The notes: generated by a model not told the origin, from the letters alone. A stretch of 64,000 nucleotides of DNA from Coraliomargarita sinensis (GCF_003185655.1 NZ_QHJQ01000005.1:62001-126000); one strand, 5' to 3'. Positions 35,829 to 45,166 are shown, numbered from the stretch's first letter. Numbers and translations are program-made.

Positions 35829-38747
35829 CTACGGAGTCACCTGTCGGGCGATTTGGTTCGCAAGTTTTCGGAGGCTTTTTTCCGGCCAGGCATTAAAGCC
35901 AACTTGTTTTGCTTTCGGAAGGCTCGGCTCGGTAATACCCTCGATTAAGCCGTCAGACGGTTGGGCGTAGAAGAAGGGGACCTGCGCTTGTCCGTAAGTT
36001 GCGGGCAGGCTATCGGCGTAGATCTCCAGTTCCTTCCCGTACTCGGACGGGTTATTGCCGATGTTGACCACGTCCGGAATCCAGATGACGCCGGAGACGG
36101 CCATCGGAGTCAGGGGGCTGACACACCAGTTGTAGCTGAGTGTGGGCAGGAGATTACCCTTGATCATATCCTGGTCCGGCCCCGGGAAGGATGGGAAACG
36201 CCGCGGTGCGCTCGAGAGGTCGGCTCCCGACGCGGCGATTTCCCGAATTTCCTGAACGGTTCCCTTTACTGTCGAGACATAGTCTTCGACGGCCTGCCGC
36301 ATTAATTCGGTATTGGGATAGAGAAGTGAGAGCTGCTTGAGGCGTTCCGCGAACGCCGGATCGGTGACATCCCGGACGCCCTTGAGCGAGGTCCATGCAA
36401 GCGGGGAGGCATAAATCGGATTCTCGCCATCGCGGCCCGAAGACATGGTGATGAAGCCCTGGGGCACCCCGGGGCGATTGAGTGCCTTGGCAAAGTGATA
36501 GGCGAAGTCCGTCACTCCCTGGCGCTCATCGCTATAGTCGGCCGTCGCCCAATAGGAGCGGAAGCGGCCGCCACCGATTTCGAAGTGTCGTTTTCTCGGG
36601 AAGAGGTTGGTGCTGGCTTTGGTCCGCTTTTTGAATTCCCGGACCAAAGGCATGGCCTGGGGCTTCTCAGCATCCTTATCCCGCTGATCGTAGGGCCAGT
36701 TGTCGGTCAACGAGCGGCCACCGGTCAGATACCAGACGTCCCCAACCAAAATGTCTTTAACCGTCTGGCTGCTGCCTTTACTGGTCGCGACCTCCAGGGT
36801 GAGCGGTTCCGTGCTGGTTTTGAACGGCGGCAGGGTGAGCGACCACTTTTCGAGTTCGTCGGCCACGGTTTTTCGGGTCACGTCGCCGAGGCGGACCGTA
36901 ACTTCAGCCCCTTTGTTCGCAAAGCCCCATACGTGAATCGCTTGATTTCTTCGAACAACGGCTCCATCGCGGTAGTACTGGGCCACGATTAGGAAGGGGC
37001 GGTCCGTGTCGTTGCGCCGGGCCTCGCGAGCTTTTTCGGCGGCAATGACTTCCGGGTTGTCTTCTTCAAAAATAAACTCGCCGTCGATGACGGCAAAAGG
37101 CGTGGCGGGCAGTCCGGCTTTGTTGTAGAGATTTGAGTTCATCGGCACCGCACTGTAGGCGTATTGCACGCCCACCGGTTCCGGTACCTGATCCGAATGG
37201 ACCTCGACCGTATCGCCGACAATCACGGCCTCGGCCGGGTGCCATTTGCGGTCGGCACCGCAGAGACGGAAGTGGTTCAATTCAGCCGTGGGTGCCGGGC
37301 GGGCTGGCTCGACATATTTCCCGGGCTCCCGGTAATCCTCGGCCATGCCCTTGCTGCCGACCATGAGTCCCCCGTAAAGGCTATCCTTTTCGAAGCGAAC
37401 AATCGCCTTGTCGCCCACGATTTCCGCACCGGCGAAAATCGGTCCGGTCTTGGCGATATCCTTGCCGTATTCGTTGGCCAGGGCCCAGCGCGCCAGTCGC
37501 ATCCCCGGGTGTAATTTGTTGAAATAGTGAATTCCGCCCGGTCGTGCCGAGTTGAGATCGGTCTGCACCACCATGCCGACATTCTCGCGGTTGTTCATGA
37601 AAAAGAGATGCTGTGCCTGTCGAATGTCGGCAAAGCCCACATTGTCTGGGTCGGGCCCGGCTCCGTAGGCCTGCATTTGGGTGAAGTAGAAGGGCATGTT
37701 CGGCATGTTCCAGGCGTCGCGCCAGCCCTCGAGCAATGCTTCCATGCGGGCGGCATAGATTTTTCCGTCATTTGAGTTGCTGGTACCCTGGCACCAGATC
37801 GCGCCACGAATGGCGTAGGGAATGACGGGGTGGATCTTGCCGTTGAAAAATTGGGAGGGACCCCGCCACATGCCGGCGATCCCGGGCAGATTCGGCTTGT
37901 CGGGGAACTTGGCGCCTTTCTCCGCCAGAGCTGCGGCGTCTTTGCGCCAATCTCTCAAGTCGCCGTAGTATTCTTCATAAGCCTCCCGGCCCTCTTCAAG
38001 GAGAGGATCCGCGTTGTGGATGAGCGCTACATCTCCGGCCAAGTCGGGGTGGGCTTCAAAGGCCTCGCGCTTGGCAAAGGCTTCCACCCGCGTATTGCTG
38101 TGGGCGCTGAGCAAAATACCGATCGGCACGTCCAGTTCCCGGTAGAGGCTGTGGGCAAAGGCGAGGGAGAGCGCGGAAAAAGCATGTGCTTCCGAAATCT
38201 TTTTCCAACCCCCGTCCGAGGTGGCGCGCTTTTGCGGATAGAGGGCCGAGACCGTATTGATGTTGATTTCCCGGATGGGAAGCGCTTCCTCGGATCTGGC
38301 CAGGTCCTGGGCCAGATCGCGCACCATGCTTTTGCCCGCGATCCAGACCATGTTGGACTGGCCCGAGGAGAACCAGACCTCACCGACCAGGACATCCTGC
38401 AAGGTGATTTCCTTTGGATCTTCCTCGGATACCGATCGGACGGTGAAGCCTCGGCCTTCTTTGGAAGCTTCCAGCGGATCGAGCTCAATCATCCAGTCGC
38501 CGAACCGGTCGGCCTCGGCCGACTTGCTCTGTCCGGCAAACTCAACGGTAACCCGCTCCCCCGGCGTGGCGAATCCCCAGACCGGCACCGGCTTGCCACG
38601 TTGCAGGATCATATGATCCGTGAAGGGAGCCGCCAGCTCCAGTTTCTGCGGCGGAGCCGTGTAGGAAAGCGTCGTCAGGCAACCAAAGGAAAAAAGCGAG
38701 GCGGCTACGACGCCGATCAGTGAAAGGAGGCGAAGGGGAGTGTGCAT
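35829..38747 (-). CDS. Double-domain SASA acetylesterase with degenerate second half
   Basis: 972 residues. The first half is a standard secreted SASA protein: LAAPFTDHMILQRGKPVPVWG (beta-domain start), DVLVGEVWFSSGQSNM (Ser131) and IRGAIWCQGTSNSN. The second half (from about 590) repeats the architecture: FLIVAQYYRDGAVVRRNQ, then DILVGDVWYLTGGRSLTDN where GQSNM should be, and SGVIWIPDVVN for the WQG block. The second nucleophile motif is lost, so this half is probably non-catalytic. The N-terminus has a hydrophobic segment and Cys23 (possible lipoprotein, weak lipobox). Its neighbour at 38949 has the same plan; the two are tandem paralogues on the same strand. Confidence 0.87.
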   Translation of the reverse strand: MHTPLRLLSLIGVVAASLFSFGCLTTLSYTAPPQKLELAAPFTDHMILQRGKPVPVWGFATPGERVTVEFAGQSKSAEADRFGDWMIELDPLEASKEGRGFTVRSVSEEDPKEITLQDVLVGEVWFSSGQSNMVWIAGKSMVRDLAQDLARSEEALPIREININTVSALYPQKRATSDGGWKKISEAHAFSALSLAFAHSLYRELDVPIGILLSAHSNTRVEAFAKREAFEAHPDLAGDVALIHNADPLLEEGREAYEEYYGDLRDWRKDAAALAEKGAKFPDKPNLPGIAGMWRGPSQFFNGKIHPVIPYAIRGAIWCQGTSNSNDGKIYAARMEALLEGWRDAWNMPNMPFYFTQMQAYGAGPDPDNVGFADIRQAQHLFFMNNRENVGMVVQTDLNSARPGGIHYFNKLHPGMRLARWALANEYGKDIAKTGPIFAGAEIVGDKAIVRFEKDSLYGGLMVGSKGMAEDYREPGKYVEPARPAPTAELNHFRLCGADRKWHPAEAVIVGDTVEVHSDQVPEPVGVQYAYSAVPMNSNLYNKAGLPATPFAVIDGEFIFEEDNPEVIAAEKAREARRNDTDRPFLIVAQYYRDGAVVRRNQAIHVWGFANKGAEVTVRLGDVTRKTVADELEKWSLTLPPFKTSTEPLTLEVATSKGSSQTVKDILVGDVWYLTGGRSLTDNWPYDQRDKDAEKPQAMPLVREFKKRTKASTNLFPRKRHFEIGGGRFRSYWATADYSDERQGVTDFAYHFAKALNRPGVPQGFITMSSGRDGENPIYASPLAWTSLKGVRDVTDPAFAERLKQLSLLYPNTELMRQAVEDYVSTVKGTVQEIREIAASGADLSSAPRRFPSFPGPDQDMIKGNLLPTLSYNWCVSPLTPMAVSGVIWIPDVVNIGNNPSEYGKELEIYADSLPATYGQAQVPFFYAQPSDGLIEGITEPSLPKAKQVGFNAWPEKSLRKLANQIARQVTP

Positions 38748-38948
38748 GATGTGATTGTTTAACGGTTGTTTTGAAATCTCCGATTCATCTGCGTAATCGT
38801 TAATCCCGCTATGGTTCGTTGGGGTACTGCTTGCGCACCCGCGAACCTTGCTTGCGCAAGTGGTGTGTGGCGCGACCCGGAAATAATGCGGACTTCGCGA
38901 GCAAAGCCCCTACCTCTTCAGATTTAAGGATTACGATGACGGGTAGGA
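38748..38948. repeat. Intergenic region with palindromic repeats between the two acetylesterases
   Basis: Contains CTTGCGCA twice (38830-38837, 38851-38858); TGCGCAAG at 38853-38860 completes an inverted pair with the first. A copy of the CGCGAGC...CCCCTAC repeat is at 38888-38913, also found in other gaps of this window. GGATTACGATG at 38932-38942 is shared with the repeat at 49607-49617. No gene is visible. Confidence 0.55.
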
Positions 38949-41885
38949 TCAATAGGCCGCCTGGATGACCGCTTCGACCAGCCCGTCCAAGGCCGGCTTC
39001 TCACCGGAAGGGTACGAGCCTTTGTCGTCCTGCTCCGGCCAGGCGGTGACTTCAAACGCGGCGCTGGCTCCCCTGATGCCCGAAGGCTTCGTGATTTTGG
39101 GGGCGAGTGACTTGGACGGAATCGTGTAAATGAAGGGCGTGTCATTTTCGACTTTGAAGTGACGCTTCCACCCGTTGGCCAGCGCGCTCAGTTGCTCGCC
39201 GAAGTGGGCTCCGTTCGCTTGCGCGACCATGCTGGCCTCGGTCGTGAAGACGATGCCCTTGAGTTGCGTGTGTTTGAAAGAGGCCACGATACAATTGTAA
39301 TACTGCGTCGCGTCGGTTTCGACCTTACCGGCAAACCCCGGGAACGAGCCCCACGGCACACCGTCCGGCACTGACTTGGTCGCAATCATTTCGGGGATGT
39401 AGTCCCCCCAATAGCTTTTCCACGCATTAATGTAGCGCTCGGCATTCTTTTTGTAAAAAGGGGTGCCGGGAGTGATCGCCGCGATCTCCTCGTATTCGGC
39501 CCGCAGGCTGGGCGCGTCGGCTAGTGCGTAGGCATCCATCAAGTGCTTTATTTCGAGATTATCCTCGTCCATGTGAATGATGCCCACCGGATTCCCTGTC
39601 TTGGCGTGGATCGCCTTGGCCAGATTGGCGGCGAAACCGGGGCCGGTCGGCTCGCTCCAGTAGGAGGCAAAACGATTTTTGGGTGTCGTCGAGGTGGCGA
39701 CAGAGTATTCGCGGACCCAATCGCTTTTCACGCCTTTGGCTTTGCGGGGCATGATGCGAATCGGGCCGTTTACGGGTGCTTCCATCTTCGCGATCTTTTG
39801 ATCGCCGAGTCCGTAGACATACCAGATATCGCCAACGACGACGTTTTCGATCACACGTTCGTGCACCACCTCGCCGTCGATCGTGAGAGCGGCTTTCAGC
39901 GTTTTCGGCTCCATGCTCGGCTTCATCGGTGGCAGCGTAACCTTCCAGTTTCGCATGCCTTCCACAACGGGGATTGATTTCTCGATTCCGTTGAAGCTGA
40001 AATGGATTACTTTCTCTCCTTCGGCATGCGGGATATACTGCGGAACGGCGGCACCCCAGATGGTGACCGGCTTGTTGGCTTGCAGGACCGCGTTATCGCG
40101 AAACTGGGTGCTGAGAATAGGGAACTTACGGTAGCGGTAGCTGAGCCCGACAGAATCGGGGTCGATTTCCACACCGGCGATCTTGATCGGCGCATCCGGC
40201 CAAGTCTCGCTGGTGACCAGCTCCTGATCGTAGTAGATGAAGGGAGTGGTCGGTAGGAGGGCCTTGTTGTAAAGGTTGGGTTGGAAACCGATTCCGCCGG
40301 TGCCGTAGGCGACGCCCTTGGGATTCTTGACGGCAGAAGAGGTGACTACGGCTTTATCCCCTTCGATGCGGACCTTGGCCGGGTGCCAGACGCGATCCTC
40401 GCCGGCGAGATAAAAGAGGGTGACCTGTTCGTCGCCGTTCTCGATGATCCTGGGGTCGGCAAAACCGGTGGCATCGGGATCCTTGCGGTCAAGGTAGTTG
40501 CTTCCGCTTTCGGCCACTACCAGGCCGCCCTCGGCATGGTCGAACTCGACGATCAACTCGTTGCCCTTAACGGTGTAGCCCTTGAACATGGGACCGTCGG
40601 CGACGACGTCTTTGCCATATTGATTCTTGAGCGCGTGCAGGGCGAGGCGCTGTCCCGGAACGACCTTGCTGCGGTAGTGAATGGCACCCTGGTTGTCGAT
40701 TTGGCTGGCCATGCCGGTGTTCGGGATGTCACGGGCCAGCCAGGTGCCCAGGCGCATCTCCGCCGTGCTGCCGATGTCGGGGTGGTTCGGCCCCTTGTCG
40801 ACTTCGTTGCCGGGGGAATAAAACTGGTGGAAATAAACCGGCAATTCGGGATTGTCCCAAAGGATGCGCCAGCCGCGGACGAGCGCGTGAAGGTTGGGGT
40901 AGTAGTTGAGCCCGCCATTGGAATTGGCGTAGCCCTGATTCCAGATCGCGCCGCGCAGGGCGTAGGGAATGACCGGGTTGAGCCGGGCGTTGAAGAGCCA
41001 AGTGGCATCGCGGTTGTTCCGCATGTTGCCCGGACGCTCGTTGGTGGGCAGATCGACGAAGTTGTTCTCTCCTTCATCCGCAATCTTCTGGTTCGTCTTT
41101 ACCGCATCCATGATTTCGGCATAGAAGGCCTCCCAGGCCTCCTTGTGGTCGGGAGTCGAGGGATCGGTCTTCCGCAACTGGGCTTCGATCTCCTTATTGT
41201 AGTCCATTTTGCTGTCCTTGTAACCGGCGCGGGGGGTCCAGGCCTCAATCGCCGTCTGACTGAAGGAGCAGTTGAGAATACCGATGGGCACGCCGATCTC
41301 CCCATAGACCTTGTGGGCGAAGGCGAGGGCGATCGCGCTGAATTCGCCGTAGTCCTGATTCCATTCGCCCTCGGCATGCTCGATCGGGTGAAGGTGGGCG
41401 TAGTAATTGGTGACCTTGAACTCGCGGATCGGCACCTTCCTGCCCGCTTTCTCCGAGGCTTCTTTCAACTGATCCACGAGGATGCTGGCGTTGCTGACCC
41501 GAGCCAGCCATTGCATGTTGGACTGGCCGGAAGCCATCCAGACTTCGCCCACCAGAATATTCGACAGGGTCGCCGAAGCGCCGTCCTTGCTGGTGATGGT
41601 CATCGCGGCGGGTTCGGCATTGGTTTTCAGCGGGTCGAGCTTGAGCATCCACTTGCCGTCGGACCCGGTGACCGTCTCCTTGCGCTGCCCGGCAAATTCG
41701 ACCGTGAGCAGAGTGCCCGGTTCGGCCCAGCCCCAGACCGGGAGAGGCATCTCGCGTTGCAGAATCGCATGGTCCCGGAAAGGAGCGCCCAGCTCGAGAG
41801 CGGCTTTCTCAGCCGAGAGCGGCGAGAGATTCAGACAGGCGAGGGCAAAGCACCCGAGCGCGAGGAGTTTGGAGGTTTTTCTCAT
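38949..41885 (-). CDS. Double-domain SASA acetylesterase with degenerate second half (paralogue)
   Basis: 978 residues. Signal peptide ends near LNLSPLSAEK. First half: LGAPFRDHAILQREMPLPVWG, NILVGEVWMASGQSNMQW (Ser122) and LRGAIWNQGYANSNGG. Second half from about 580: FPILSTQFRDNAVLQANKPVTIWG, then VVVGDIWYVYGLGDQKIAK in place of the nucleophile block. It is co-oriented with the copy at 35829, which lies downstream. Low residue identity outside the motifs suggests an old duplication. Likely role: deacetylation of a marine polysaccharide, with the second half perhaps a binding or scaffold domain. Confidence 0.87.
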   Translation of the reverse strand: MRKTSKLLALGCFALACLNLSPLSAEKAALELGAPFRDHAILQREMPLPVWGWAEPGTLLTVEFAGQRKETVTGSDGKWMLKLDPLKTNAEPAAMTITSKDGASATLSNILVGEVWMASGQSNMQWLARVSNASILVDQLKEASEKAGRKVPIREFKVTNYYAHLHPIEHAEGEWNQDYGEFSAIALAFAHKVYGEIGVPIGILNCSFSQTAIEAWTPRAGYKDSKMDYNKEIEAQLRKTDPSTPDHKEAWEAFYAEIMDAVKTNQKIADEGENNFVDLPTNERPGNMRNNRDATWLFNARLNPVIPYALRGAIWNQGYANSNGGLNYYPNLHALVRGWRILWDNPELPVYFHQFYSPGNEVDKGPNHPDIGSTAEMRLGTWLARDIPNTGMASQIDNQGAIHYRSKVVPGQRLALHALKNQYGKDVVADGPMFKGYTVKGNELIVEFDHAEGGLVVAESGSNYLDRKDPDATGFADPRIIENGDEQVTLFYLAGEDRVWHPAKVRIEGDKAVVTSSAVKNPKGVAYGTGGIGFQPNLYNKALLPTTPFIYYDQELVTSETWPDAPIKIAGVEIDPDSVGLSYRYRKFPILSTQFRDNAVLQANKPVTIWGAAVPQYIPHAEGEKVIHFSFNGIEKSIPVVEGMRNWKVTLPPMKPSMEPKTLKAALTIDGEVVHERVIENVVVGDIWYVYGLGDQKIAKMEAPVNGPIRIMPRKAKGVKSDWVREYSVATSTTPKNRFASYWSEPTGPGFAANLAKAIHAKTGNPVGIIHMDEDNLEIKHLMDAYALADAPSLRAEYEEIAAITPGTPFYKKNAERYINAWKSYWGDYIPEMIATKSVPDGVPWGSFPGFAGKVETDATQYYNCIVASFKHTQLKGIVFTTEASMVAQANGAHFGEQLSALANGWKRHFKVENDTPFIYTIPSKSLAPKITKPSGIRGASAAFEVTAWPEQDDKGSYPSGEKPALDGLVEAVIQAAY

Positions 41886-41966
41886 AAAGTCCTAGGGATG
41901 TAAGTTTAAGGATCGAAGCGTCACTTGTAGGTGCTGACTCCCCGACAGCAAGAAGGTTCAGAGAAA

Positions 41967-41995
41967 TTGACCAAAATTATGGGCAGACTTAATTG
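41967..41995 (+). promoter_or_regulatory. Candidate sigma-70 promoter for the PEP-CTERM gene leader
   Basis: TTGACC (41967-41972), 17-base spacer, TAATTG (41990-41995). The -35 is good and the -10 weak. Transcription from here would include the palindrome at 42050-42082 in a leader of about 140 bases. Confidence 0.35.
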
Positions 41996-42049
41996 ATTGG
42001 ATAAAATTCAGGCATAGCCTTGCTTGAAACAGTACCGCTGAACGGCAAG

Positions 42050-42108
42050 CCACAACCTGTCCTTTTAAAGGACAGGTTGTGGCAGGAAAGTCCTTCTTTT
42101 TTTTTTTT
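42050..42108 (+). promoter_or_regulatory. Attenuator-like leader: 16-bp palindrome plus T12 tract
   Basis: CCACAACCTGTCCTTT (42050-42065) and its exact reverse complement (42067-42082) are separated by one base. The 3' arm also contains AAGGAC (42068-42073), complementary to GTCCTT (42090-42095), which sits directly before a run of twelve T (42097-42108). The two pairings exclude each other, as in terminator/antiterminator switches. No plus-strand gene ends upstream, so this is not an ordinary end-of-gene terminator. Confidence 0.5.
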
Positions 42109-42141
42109 GACAGAAAAACGCTCATGGCCGTAAGTAAGGGT

Positions 42142-43089
42142 ATGAATAAGACAAAAACCCTACTGTCGTTATTTTCTGCTGTCTCCTTTGTCGCAACGTC
42201 TGCCTCGGGTGAGTTGCTGGTTTACGAGGGATTTGATTACGGTGCAGCTGGCGAACCTCTTGACGCGTATACTTCGGTCGGCACAGAACCGGTTGGTCTT
42301 GCCGGCACGGGGACAGGACAGTGGACTGATGCAGACAGCGCTACTCACGACAGCTATCTCAAATCGGGAAGCCTTAGTTTTAGCAACCTAGCGACCAGCG
42401 GGAACCACATCGGCTATGAAAATAACAACCAGTCTGACAGGTACAATCGTGGTTTGGAGACGACAGGTTTTTCTTCGGGCTCAATCTATTTCAGTTTTCT
42501 GTTTGAGAAGCTTCAAAGTAACTTTGGGGCAGATCGTGAGGGTTTCGCTGTTATGAACCAAGTTGCGCCGCAGGCACGCTGGGACAGTGGCAATTCGGGT
42601 GCTATTGGATTGGAAGGTTTCGCAGTTGCCGCTGTAGACGGATCCAATTTGCAAGCCGTGGGTTATGATGGAACGTCTGGAACTAGGACTGTTTCAGGAG
42701 GGTCCGTCCCTATTACTGTGGTGAATGGAGGATCAAATACCTCGATCAGTAACGTAGCGGTTAATTTTATTGTCGGTGAGATCTCATTCAACACCGGAAC
42801 TGGTGGGGCTGATGTATTCAGTCTCTACAATTTTGCTGATGATGGATCATTGGATACTAGCGCTCTGGATTCCAACTCTGATGCGACATTGATCGATACT
42901 ATCGAGTTTGACATGGATGAATCCACACTCAACACGCTCAATTTGACTCGTCAGGTGAATGTCAATTATGACGAAGTGCGGATTGGCACCACTCTGGGTG
43001 ATGTTTTGGTTCCCGTCCCCGAGGCTTCCACCTTCACACTTCTCGGCCTCAGCGGACTTTTCCTGCTCCGCCGTCGTCGTCGCAGCTAA
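42142..43089 (+). CDS. PEP-CTERM sorted exported protein, lectin-like N-terminal domain
   Basis: 315 residues from ATG 42142, preceded by the good ribosome binding site GTAAGGG; ATG 42124 and GTG 42079 are in frame upstream, the latter reading through the T12 tract. Signal peptide MNKTKTLLSLFSAVSFVATS. The body is beta-rich, starting ELLVYEGFDYGAAGEPLD, typical of a concanavalin-like fold in PEP-CTERM proteins. The C-terminus VPEASTFTLLGLSGLFLLRRRRR is the complete PEP-CTERM signal (VPE motif, hydrophobic helix, Arg tail) for exosortase processing and surface or exopolymer attachment. Alone, followed by a strong terminator. Confidence 0.88.
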   Translation: MNKTKTLLSLFSAVSFVATSASGELLVYEGFDYGAAGEPLDAYTSVGTEPVGLAGTGTGQWTDADSATHDSYLKSGSLSFSNLATSGNHIGYENNNQSDRYNRGLETTGFSSGSIYFSFLFEKLQSNFGADREGFAVMNQVAPQARWDSGNSGAIGLEGFAVAAVDGSNLQAVGYDGTSGTRTVSGGSVPITVVNGGSNTSISNVAVNFIVGEISFNTGTGGADVFSLYNFADDGSLDTSALDSNSDATLIDTIEFDMDESTLNTLNLTRQVNVNYDEVRIGTTLGDVLVPVPEASTFTLLGLSGLFLLRRRRRS

Positions 43090-43419
43090 GGTTTCAACCA
43101 CTATTTTTCTCGAAAGGCCGATCGGTTTTCCGATCGGCCTTTTTTGTATCCGTAGGGGCTTTCCTCGGGAAGCCCGCGATGGGTAAGGCACGCAAACGAA
43201 CGCGCTGTCCTTTTCATAAGGCCTTACGTCCGCGATCTTTCTGGTAGCCGGGGTTCTGGCAAGCTCCGGTAGTCCAACCACGTTCGCGGGTGCCGCGAGC
43301 AGCACCCCTACGATTCCGTTGGGGCGATTTGTATTTGCCTTATTTGAGCCGGGCTGGTTTTACTGTCTCTTTGCGGCACTTCGCGGGCGCGATAGCCCAA
43401 ACGTTTTCGCAGTCGAGGC
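43090..43419. repeat. Gap with terminator and two CCCCTAC-type palindromic repeats
   Basis: After the terminator at 43113-43145, GTAGGGGCTTTCCTCGGGAA (from 43152) and GCGGGTGCCGCGAGCAGCAC (from 43286) are members of the same repeat family as 38888-38913 and 47986-48013. The second forms a GGGTGC/GCACCC stem. No credible gene. Confidence 0.6.
43113..43145 (+). terminator. Intrinsic terminator after the PEP-CTERM gene
   Basis: A perfect 13-bp stem (arms 43113-43125 and 43130-43142, core AGGCCGATCGG/CCGATCGGCCT), TTTT loop and a T-run, 24 bases after the stop codon. Confidence 0.92.
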
Positions 43420-45051
43420 CTACTTATTCCCCCATTGAAAGGAAATCTCATCCGATAGGTTTTGCAGCAAAGCACCGGGCAGGGTGATGCGGATTCGTTC
43501 GTCGTTGCGGTCGGCTGCAAGGGGAACCGTTTCGGTGTTGTCCTTGAGCGCGAAACGGAGGTGCACGCCGCGTTCCAGTTTCGCTTTCGTGTCGACCCCG
43601 CCGATTTGGGCTGAGCCGGATTCATCCAGCGGTAAAATAGCTCCGGTCTCACCATCGCTGATACCGAAAAGGGTGGTCTCTCCCGGCTTGGGGGCTTGAC
43701 CGGGCCTTTTCTGCAATTGAATGACGAAGGCTTCGGGCCACGCGTCTCCCGTTTTCTCCAGATAGCCGGTGCCACGTCCGTAGGGCGTCCTGATCGTGAT
43801 CACGGTCCGGTCCGCGTCATAATCGATGTGCGCGGTGTCCTGCAGGCCGCGTCCACGGCGCTGGAAGGTCAATCGGAAAGGAGGCGGGTTCTCCGGTTCG
43901 ACGAATTCGCCGTCCTGCCACTGCGCATATTCCGACTTTCCTTGGTAGGCGCGGGCCAGCATCGCGATATTCTTTTTGTCACCGGACAATTCGGTCACCT
44001 GCTTTTCGAAAATCGGCGCCAGCTTGACGATGCCGCTCTTTGTGAGCGGGGTGGTGAAGCCGTAAAGCCCCACGCCTTCCTCGATGGCCTGAGGCACGAC
44101 CGTCGAGGCGTCCATGCCGTTCCAGGTGGCCAGGCAGGTGATCAGGCGGGTGTGCTCGCCGACCATGGCGCGCGCCTTCTGGATTTCCTCAACACTCCCG
44201 GCCTCGTTCATCAGCCAATCCACTTCCCGGTACATTTTTGAATTCACCACGTGCGGGTGATGCATCTTGTTGACGGTCAGCCAGATGATGCATTCGGGGT
44301 TGGCCGACTTGGCGGCCTTCTTGATCGCCTGCCAGCAGCGCTCGATCGCCTTTCGGCTATAGGCCAGATCCTGTGCTCGGGTCAGTTTGTCCTCTCCCGG
44401 AAAAGGCTCGCCCATCAGCTGCTCGTAGAGCGCTTTCTCGCTTTCGATCCATTTTCCGTCGGTCGACTGGCGTCGGGGCATCCAGAGCCAGTCCACCATG
44501 AAGCCGTCGATACCGGTCTTCTTGACAGCGTCGTAGATCGATTTCGAAAGATATTCCAGATAGTCGTCCGTGTAGGGGATATGGTAGGTGCTCGGGCTGC
44601 CGTAGCTTTGCTCCGGATGCAACTCGGCCCAGCGCGGGTTGGAGGCCGCGCAGAAGTAGCCGAACACTTTCATGCCCTTGGCGTGGCCCAGCTTGACTAC
44701 TTCGGGAAGGAAATCGTGCTTCAGGCCGGGCTGCTCGGGAATGAAGCCGTCCTTATACCAGGCGTAGCCGTTGGTGGAGACGGCGAAGGTCTGGATGACA
44801 TTGGCCCCCATGGCCTCATACCAGGCGACATGTTCGGCCGGATTCGCATCGGCCCACTGGCCCGGCTTAGCAAAAGGGCGGCCGCGTCGGTGGGTGGGGG
44901 CCCAGTTGAAGTCGAGACAGTAGGCTTTGATGGCTTTATCTGCGTCAGCTTGGGCCGCAAGTTCCGGCAGGGCCGGCGGGCTGAAAAGACTCAGGCAACA
45001 GAGTAGGGGCAAGGCCCGCAAACAGGGGGAACAATTGAGTTTCATAGGCAT
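43420..45051 (-). CDS. Secreted TIM-barrel glycosidase-like protein
   Basis: 543 residues, signal peptide (LPLLCCLSLFSPPALPELA). The barrel-like part begins AIKAYCLDFNWAP and contains MGANVIQTFAVSTNGYAWY, GMKVFGYFCAASNPRW and GIDGFMVDWLWMPRRQ, a strand-4 type Asp position. This is reminiscent of GH29/GHL6-type hydrolases acting on fucose or related sugars. A C-terminal beta domain follows (about 390-543). Catalytic residues cannot be fixed by eye. It lies downstream of the DUF1080 gene on the same strand, 166 bases away. Confidence 0.7.
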   Translation of the reverse strand: MPMKLNCSPCLRALPLLCCLSLFSPPALPELAAQADADKAIKAYCLDFNWAPTHRRGRPFAKPGQWADANPAEHVAWYEAMGANVIQTFAVSTNGYAWYKDGFIPEQPGLKHDFLPEVVKLGHAKGMKVFGYFCAASNPRWAELHPEQSYGSPSTYHIPYTDDYLEYLSKSIYDAVKKTGIDGFMVDWLWMPRRQSTDGKWIESEKALYEQLMGEPFPGEDKLTRAQDLAYSRKAIERCWQAIKKAAKSANPECIIWLTVNKMHHPHVVNSKMYREVDWLMNEAGSVEEIQKARAMVGEHTRLITCLATWNGMDASTVVPQAIEEGVGLYGFTTPLTKSGIVKLAPIFEKQVTELSGDKKNIAMLARAYQGKSEYAQWQDGEFVEPENPPPFRLTFQRRGRGLQDTAHIDYDADRTVITIRTPYGRGTGYLEKTGDAWPEAFVIQLQKRPGQAPKPGETTLFGISDGETGAILPLDESGSAQIGGVDTKAKLERGVHLRFALKDNTETVPLAADRNDERIRITLPGALLQNLSDEISFQWGNK

Positions 45052-45154
45052 ATCGAAAAGGACTGGACTGACGAACCCGCATCATGCGCCGCAGGTGCCG
45101 CTGATGGCAAGCTCGTCCCGACCCACCTGGACATGCCCCGCCCGAATCAGGTCC

Positions 45155-45166
45155 ACAATTAATTGT
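45155..45166. promoter_or_regulatory. 12-bp perfect palindrome ACAATTAATTGT
   Basis: Located 104 bases upstream of the glycosidase-like gene start and just past the DUF1080 stop. An AT-rich perfect dyad in a GC-richer region is a reasonable operator candidate. Confidence 0.3.

Noticed and set aside
40281..41903. 540-residue plus-strand open frame
   Set aside because: It is exactly antisense to the acetylesterase at 38949 and has repetitive Val/Gly composition with no motif; a shadow of high-GC coding sequence.
42010..42024. Second sigma-54-like promoter (AGGCAT...TTGCT)
   Set aside because: Only 9 bases separate GG and GC, whereas sigma-54 needs 10; kept only as a weak remark.
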